Part shown: piece after piece, positions 59,167 through 64,000 of the stretch
How the letters are laid out: every line of letters starts with the position of its first letter
Position numbering within the stretch: position 1 is the stretch's first letter
Origin: Myoxocephalus aenaeus
Lineage: Eukaryota; Chordata; Actinopteri; Perciformes; Cottidae
Assembly: GCA_038501785.1 (NCBI GenBank)
Contig: JBAMJR010000099.1
Span: 757,501-821,500 of the forward strand
Reading direction: 5' to 3'
DNA: 64,000 nt
Position numbers and translations under genes: made by a program
Notes under the pieces: generated by a model
Database searches by the model: none
Told to the model about the DNA's origin: nothing
The model's input: the letters and a program-made list of their open reading frames with translations, nothing else

Positions 59167-61718
59167 ACTTTACAATTACATCGTAACAATTACCTAGGTA
59201 TTTTGCCCCTGTCATCCATCTCCTGCTAAATATATGTATTTTAATTAAGATCAATGTTACTTCTGAACCAACCATCAGGGATGCATGTATGACTAAATTA
59301 CATATGCGTCTTTTAACAAGAGAACAAGTATTTAATCAACAATTATTGGGTGGTCACAGTTGGCAAAACAATATTTTGGGCCACAATTATTAATTGTGAC
59401 GAGTCCTGTGGCTGCTGAGGGCTAGATCTGAGCCCGTTGTGTACAGACGGGCTGTGGCAAAGCAACTCCGTCTTCCTGGGTGGGTGAAGGCCCGCCATCT
59501 CTGCCAGCTGCTGTCAAAATAGACATAGGACACTCGTGTCATCTTCAACCTCAAACGAGATTCAAGAATGAGGTAAAAGCTATGTTTTATAAAAATGAAT
59601 ACAAACATGCAGATATGGATGCAAAAGCACACACAACTCTTCTTACATGACTGCCTGTTGCTTCACTCAACAGCAGAAAGCTGTGATACTGCCAACGTGT
59701 GAGCTGTGTACTTGTCCCTGAAATTATCACAGGCAGTGAGAAACTCCTTGAAGAAACAACTTGGTAAAATTCAAGGCGAACAAGTTCACTCATCACTGCC
59801 AATTCCCTATCCACAACTATGTGTATTCTTCTGAGTAGCACAGCTTGCTTGATGTTTAATTTTTATTTCTAACATACAATTATGTTCGGGCATACCCAGG
59901 GGCCTCCCTTACGTCTCCTCAGTAGGTAACTGATTGATTTTTAGCAATTCCTCCTTGTAAATCTTTATCTCAATCTTGCCTTACTGCGTTGATGTCCGCC
60001 CTTGCTGTCAACACTGTCTCAGCTATGAAATGGATGAATGGAGGAGGAGTTGAAGGGAAAGGGAAAGAAAACCTGATAGGTAAGGCAGGGAAACCAGTAC
60101 TGTAAGAGGCTTAAGAGCCTCCTGGAAGCTGTCGTTTGGCTTGGGACGAGTGCCGTTGTGGAATTGAGTTGCTCCTTTATCTACTTTCTGCTTTGTGATT
60201 CCAGGCAAAAGTCGGACCACTGCTCTGCTTGGTTGGCTGTGGCACATACACACATAGTACACATCTACACACAGCAACTGGCTTAAGACCCTCTCACACA
60301 TGGCTGACTCCATCTTTAATTTCTCAGTTTGAACTTTTTAGTTGCTGTTTGAGTTGGGGATGATGTTTGTACATGGCAGACCAGTTTTCGACTAGATTCT
60401 CAAACCAGTGTTCATCCTCATGGATTAGATTACTTTTATATCCACTGATGTGGCAGGTCCAATACTTCACACCTTCTTTTAGAGCAGCACAGGTTGATTT
60501 GTATAAAAGCCAACGTGTTCAGTGAAATAAAACTAGTCATTGTTTAAGTTAAGTTTTCGTTTGCCAGATATAAAAAAGAGGAACAGGTTTTCTGGATTAA
60601 TGAAGTGAAAAAAGTTTCAATACACTGTAAATGTATCATAAGATTCACTTCAGCTGGTATAAAATATGTCATTTGCTGTCAGTAATGTTAGTTCGGGCAG
60701 AGAGACAGTTCTCAGATAAGAAACAGTCTTGCAGTTTAGTAAATTTGGCCCCTTTTAATTAGAAAGCTTTACAGTTGTTTAACACTATTTTTTGACACTA
60801 TTATTGTGTTAAATCACTGAAATATACAAAGTTATAGAGTGGAATTTTATTTAGACAATAATTCACATTGTCACATAAGGGATGAGTAATCTACTTGGTT
60901 GAATGCTGATAGACACTAAGGACAATATGATATTGTGGCACTATTTAACAGCCAGAAAAGAAGAACAATCAATAAACAATAATAGTAATTTTGTCACGAC
61001 ACAAACAATACTCGTAGCTTCATATATAGTTACACTACCTCGATACAGTTTACAGTTGAGTTACATTTATTTTTTTAAAGATAGTGAGCAGAGAGGAACT
61101 GGATATGAAGCATTTAATTTAACAAAGCAAATTACTTGGTTCAATATTTTCACCTTGACACCTGTGGAGTGATCAGTCTCATTGCATTTTGATTTAAGAT
61201 TTAAACACCTGTTTAAGTCATATTATTTGCAATTAAAATCTGATGAATCAGTCTTTCAAGTGAATCAGTCTTTCAAATATTGAGAAGCAACAGATAACAG
61301 CAGGCTTGAACAGGTGGATGTTTTTGCATTTCAGGGCTGATACAAAACAAGTTGAGCAAGTAATAAAAAGAGACTGAGATAAAAGAGACTGTGAAATTAT
61401 ATTATTTAATGTTTTATTAATCAAATGAATGAATAGTTGTGTTTCTGATTCAATCCAGACAATCGGAATGTTACACAAGTACTCAATATACTGCTTCCAA
61501 GGTCAAGTAGATTTATATTCTGGTCATGCATGCTTGAATAAAATGCTAATTTGACCCAAACAAGGAAAAATGTTCAAGAACATAAAAGCCAAGTTATGCA
61601 CTTATCCTTGCATTTCTTAAGACTTTGAATGACAAGTCTAAAATTACTTCCATAATTTTGTCAAAATCATCAATTACGGAGTGGTGGCTATTGTGCCTGT
61701 GCTCCCTCTCGACAAAGT

Positions 61719-61771
<53 letters not shown>

Positions 61772-62174
61772 CTTGTCGTCAGGTCCAAAAGATGTTTTCT
61801 GTCCAGCAGCAAACATTCTTGTTTAATCAAGCAGCAATATAACAAAGACACCCAAGCTTATGTGCAAAGCTCTACTCCTTTAGATCCTCACTGATCAAAT
61901 CGGGTCCAGTTTTCATGGTGTCAGGCTCTGTGTATATGTTTTTTCTGGATAAATGTCAACCCATGACCTTTTTTGTAAAAGTAATTCGCTCTGAACAGAA
62001 GGCCAATGCAGCACCTGCCTTTGTGTGATTGTGATCACTGGTGAGGTGGTCTCATAGTACTATAATTCTTTACATTTCCCACCTTGCCAGAACATGAACT
62101 GATAAATGTAATCACACATACAATTTATTGTGCTGACAAAACTGCTCTCTTGGAAAAATAAAAAACTAATGAAA
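59167..62174. other. No gene; long CA microsatellite
   Basis: A (CA)n run of about 50 bp lies at 61720-61770. No exon with good splice signals, RNA gene or repeat border recognised in the remaining 2.9 kb. Confidence 0.5.
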
Positions 62175-62345
62175 AACTAATGAATGTTTTATTTGACGGT
62201 GAAAGAGACAGACAGGAAAGGAGTTGGAGCGAGCGGGAATGAGCAAAGGGCCATGAACCAAACTCACGATCGAACCACAGTAGTAAGGACTCAGCCTAAT
62301 AGTACACATTCTTTCAAGTGAGCCACAAAGGCCCTCCAGCGGGGA
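62175..62345 (-). mobile_element. tRNA-derived SINE, second family
   Basis: On the minus strand it has a box A-like gtggctcacttgaaag (62307-62326), box B ggttcgatcgtg (62265-62276), then ggccctttgctcattcccgc and ttcctgtctgtctctttcac, ending in tcaaataaaac. This layout, with a pyrimidine-rich part and a TCAAATAAA end, fits a common fish SINE type. Confidence 0.65.
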
Positions 62346-62531
62346 GAACAAATAATGTAACCTGTGGTATCAATAATCAATAATCACGGGTGCACAATAC
62401 TAGTAGACAAGTATGTGTGATTAAAATTTGCTTAAGGTCAAATGTCTTGGAACACACATTTGTGTATAAGGCAGCAACTGTCAATTGTCATCGTTACACA
62501 TTGTTGTGCGATACATGCTACTGAAGTATAC

Positions 62532-62829
62532 TGTAACGTCCGCAGGAACGACTCGCAGACGTTGGTTTCGTTAACTTGCAGGTGTATTGCACGAGTGTTC
62601 ACAGTATTGGCGACGGGGCTCGTCGCTAACAGTAGCTCACGTGGAACAGCTAACAAGCTCACTTAGTATCCCCCACAATCTCATAACAACAACACACACA
62701 ACGTCACTTCCTCCGGAACCACCCGCTTACCCCCTACTCCACCAATCACAGGCCGCAACCCTACCAACAAGCACGCTGCTTCCCTGTGATTGGCCGGAGA
62801 GAGTGAGACGCCTGTACAGGGTTGCTACA
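62532..62829. mobile_element. Solo LTR, 298 bp, 4-bp target duplication
   Basis: Starts tgtaacgtccgcagg and ends cagggttgctaca, with atac on both sides (62528-62531 and 62830-62833). TG...CA ends plus a short duplication fit an LTR. Ccaatcacagg and tgattggcc motifs could be CCAAT boxes. No internal region, so family and orientation are unclear. Confidence 0.65.
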
Positions 62830-63044
62830 ATACTTTGAAAACAATTATTGCTGTGCTCAGTATATAAAATGGCAGACAAACAAGCAATTCACATTACAGA
62901 CACCACTAAATATCCCTGGAAGAATTTGGCCCCAATTTAGCACATTGACCATATACAGTCCAGCCATGTTCTAAGTTTCCACCTAGTGTGGTTTAGTTTT
63001 CGATCCTTTAACTTGAAGTCAGGAACTGTTAGACAACCACCTTT

Positions 63045-63472
63045 TGACAACAGGGGATGGACCCAAATGTAGACATACAGGGGGAAAAGGGGATTTTAAA
63101 CTGTGATATAAATAAAGAAACATCTAAAACCAAACTTACAAGGCAGGTGAGTCCAAAAGTGAACTAAAAATCCAAGAAAAAACCTGAACAGGCAACAGAA
63201 TCAGGTCGATCAGAATCAGGTCGATGAGGCAACTGAACGAGGGATTCAAACAAGAAAATAGCAGACAAACCGACAACCAATGAACAAAAGACAGGACTAT
63301 AAATACACAATAAACTAATCAGACAACAAGAAACAGGTGGGCAGACACGAGGGCACATTGAAAGCTGAACGGTGGAAGAAACAAGGCTGTTGAGACTTAT
63401 TCAACATAGGTGATCTTCAGAAGAAAAAACAAAACAGGAAACAAAGTAAACCAAAACCAAGATTATGACACC
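63045..63472 (-). mobile_element. Solo LTR, 428 bp, 5-bp target duplication
   Basis: Minus-strand ends TGTCATAATCTTGG and CCCCTGTTGTCA. Both sides carry ccttt (63040-63044 and 63473-63477). Composition (ggacccaaatgtagacatac) resembles the split LTR-like sequence at 42655, so it may be a relative. A TATA-like ataaatac stretch is at about 63298-63306. No internal genes remain. Confidence 0.8.
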
Positions 63473-63576
63473 TTTAGGCAACCTAACGACCACACCAATT
63501 CTTTAAAATATTAGGCAGAGAATGGATGCAGAAAGACACTCTGTGTATGACTTGCTGGTATTTCCTATTTGGACAG

Positions 63577-63812
63577 TTTTTTGGACTGTAACGTCAACAA
63601 GGTGGTTAATGATCTTTTACACCGCCTTGAGCTTGTGAGAGGGGATTCTCAACATTATGAAAAGTACAGATCTTGTCTGTCGCATACTTGTCAATCAGAG
63701 GCTCAACCAGGGACTAGGAGGTGCGTCTTCATCATCTACCATGAAGCTGAAGCAGAAGACAGTGAGGGAGACACCCAGGAGGACAGCGAGGGAGATTGCC
63801 TTTATGACCATG
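63577..63812 (+). CDS. Candidate internal exon of an unrecognised host gene
   Basis: A 236-bp open stretch with an acceptor (tttcctatttggacag) and a good donor (CCATG|GTATGT). It encodes FLDCNVNKVVNDLLHRLELV, then DSQHYEKYRSCLSHTCQSEA, CVFIIYHEAEAEDSEGD and an acidic repeat (EDSEGD twice). The composition looks like real protein: hydrophobic helix, then an acidic tail. I do not recognise the family. The rest of the gene would lie to the right of the window or upstream through introns. Confidence 0.45.
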
Positions 63813-64000
63813 GTATGTATGGGGTGAATACCAAACATCAACTCCTGAGTATCTAACTCAGTCATGTGCACCACTGACTATAATTTACCTTTCCATAGCT
63901 ATTTTGTATCTCTCAAGCTATCGAGGCACATAGCTGGTTTCAAAATGAACAAACAGATTCAGTTTGTGTTTAGAGATGTCTTCCCCTCATTACTATGTCG

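Overview
This window looks like repeat-rich, gene-poor nuclear DNA from a teleost fish, probably a spiny-rayed (percomorph) lineage. The basis is the transposon mix: CR1/Rex1-like and L2-like LINEs, a chromodomain-bearing Gypsy element, Tc1-like, hAT-like, PIF/Harbinger-like and TTAA-target (piggyBac-type) DNA transposons, tRNA-derived SINEs with teleost-type bodies, and many short microsatellites. There is no bacterial gene organisation, no operon and no intact long host gene. Almost every long open frame is a transposon protein. Family names rest on motif recognition by eye; no database search was run.

Layout. 1-2840: minus-strand Rex1-like LINE, apparently complete at its 5' end, inserted next to the right end of a hAT element (to 2979). 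4250-5140: hAT relics. 5820-6907: non-autonomous hAT with a perfect 8-bp target duplication. 7660-9200: Tc1-like transposon with a nearly intact transposase. 9692-13307: two ~485-bp inverted arms around a 2.6-kb spacer that holds a SINE. 13812-19690: 5'-truncated Gypsy element, minus strand, split by a 2.26-kb TTAA-target element (16279-18535) that carries about seven nearly identical 190-bp tandem repeats. 22251-22954: LINE-like 3' repeat and an LTR-like block. 24030-25245, 34434-36190 and 37410-39160: three L2-type LINE fragments, all minus strand.

The best host-gene evidence is at 30131-31655. Three exons with good splice sites match, by recall, the C-terminal domain of a large teleost multi-copy family of uncharacterised proteins. 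The last exon carries two frameshifts. This locus lies between inverted CACTGTAAAAA-like termini (28656 and 32563), so it may have travelled on a transposon. A second possible host exon, unrecognised, is at 63577-63812 at the right edge.

42650-47560: LTR-like sequence split by a Harbinger-like element with GC-rich inverted arms, then a Tc1 relic and a Rex1-like LINE fragment. 54285-56400: a mosaic of dispersed repeats also found at 40858-44090. 56575-58774: a complete 2.2-kb hAT element with an 8-bp target duplication, carrying a Tc1-like end and a 797-bp Harbinger-like element. Three solo LTRs with matching target duplications lie at 50413-50984, 62532-62829 and 63045-63472.

The window is mainly a record of nested insertions. 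Some order can be read: the 190-bp-repeat element entered the Gypsy, the Rex1-like LINE lies in a hAT copy, and the Harbinger-like element entered a hAT.
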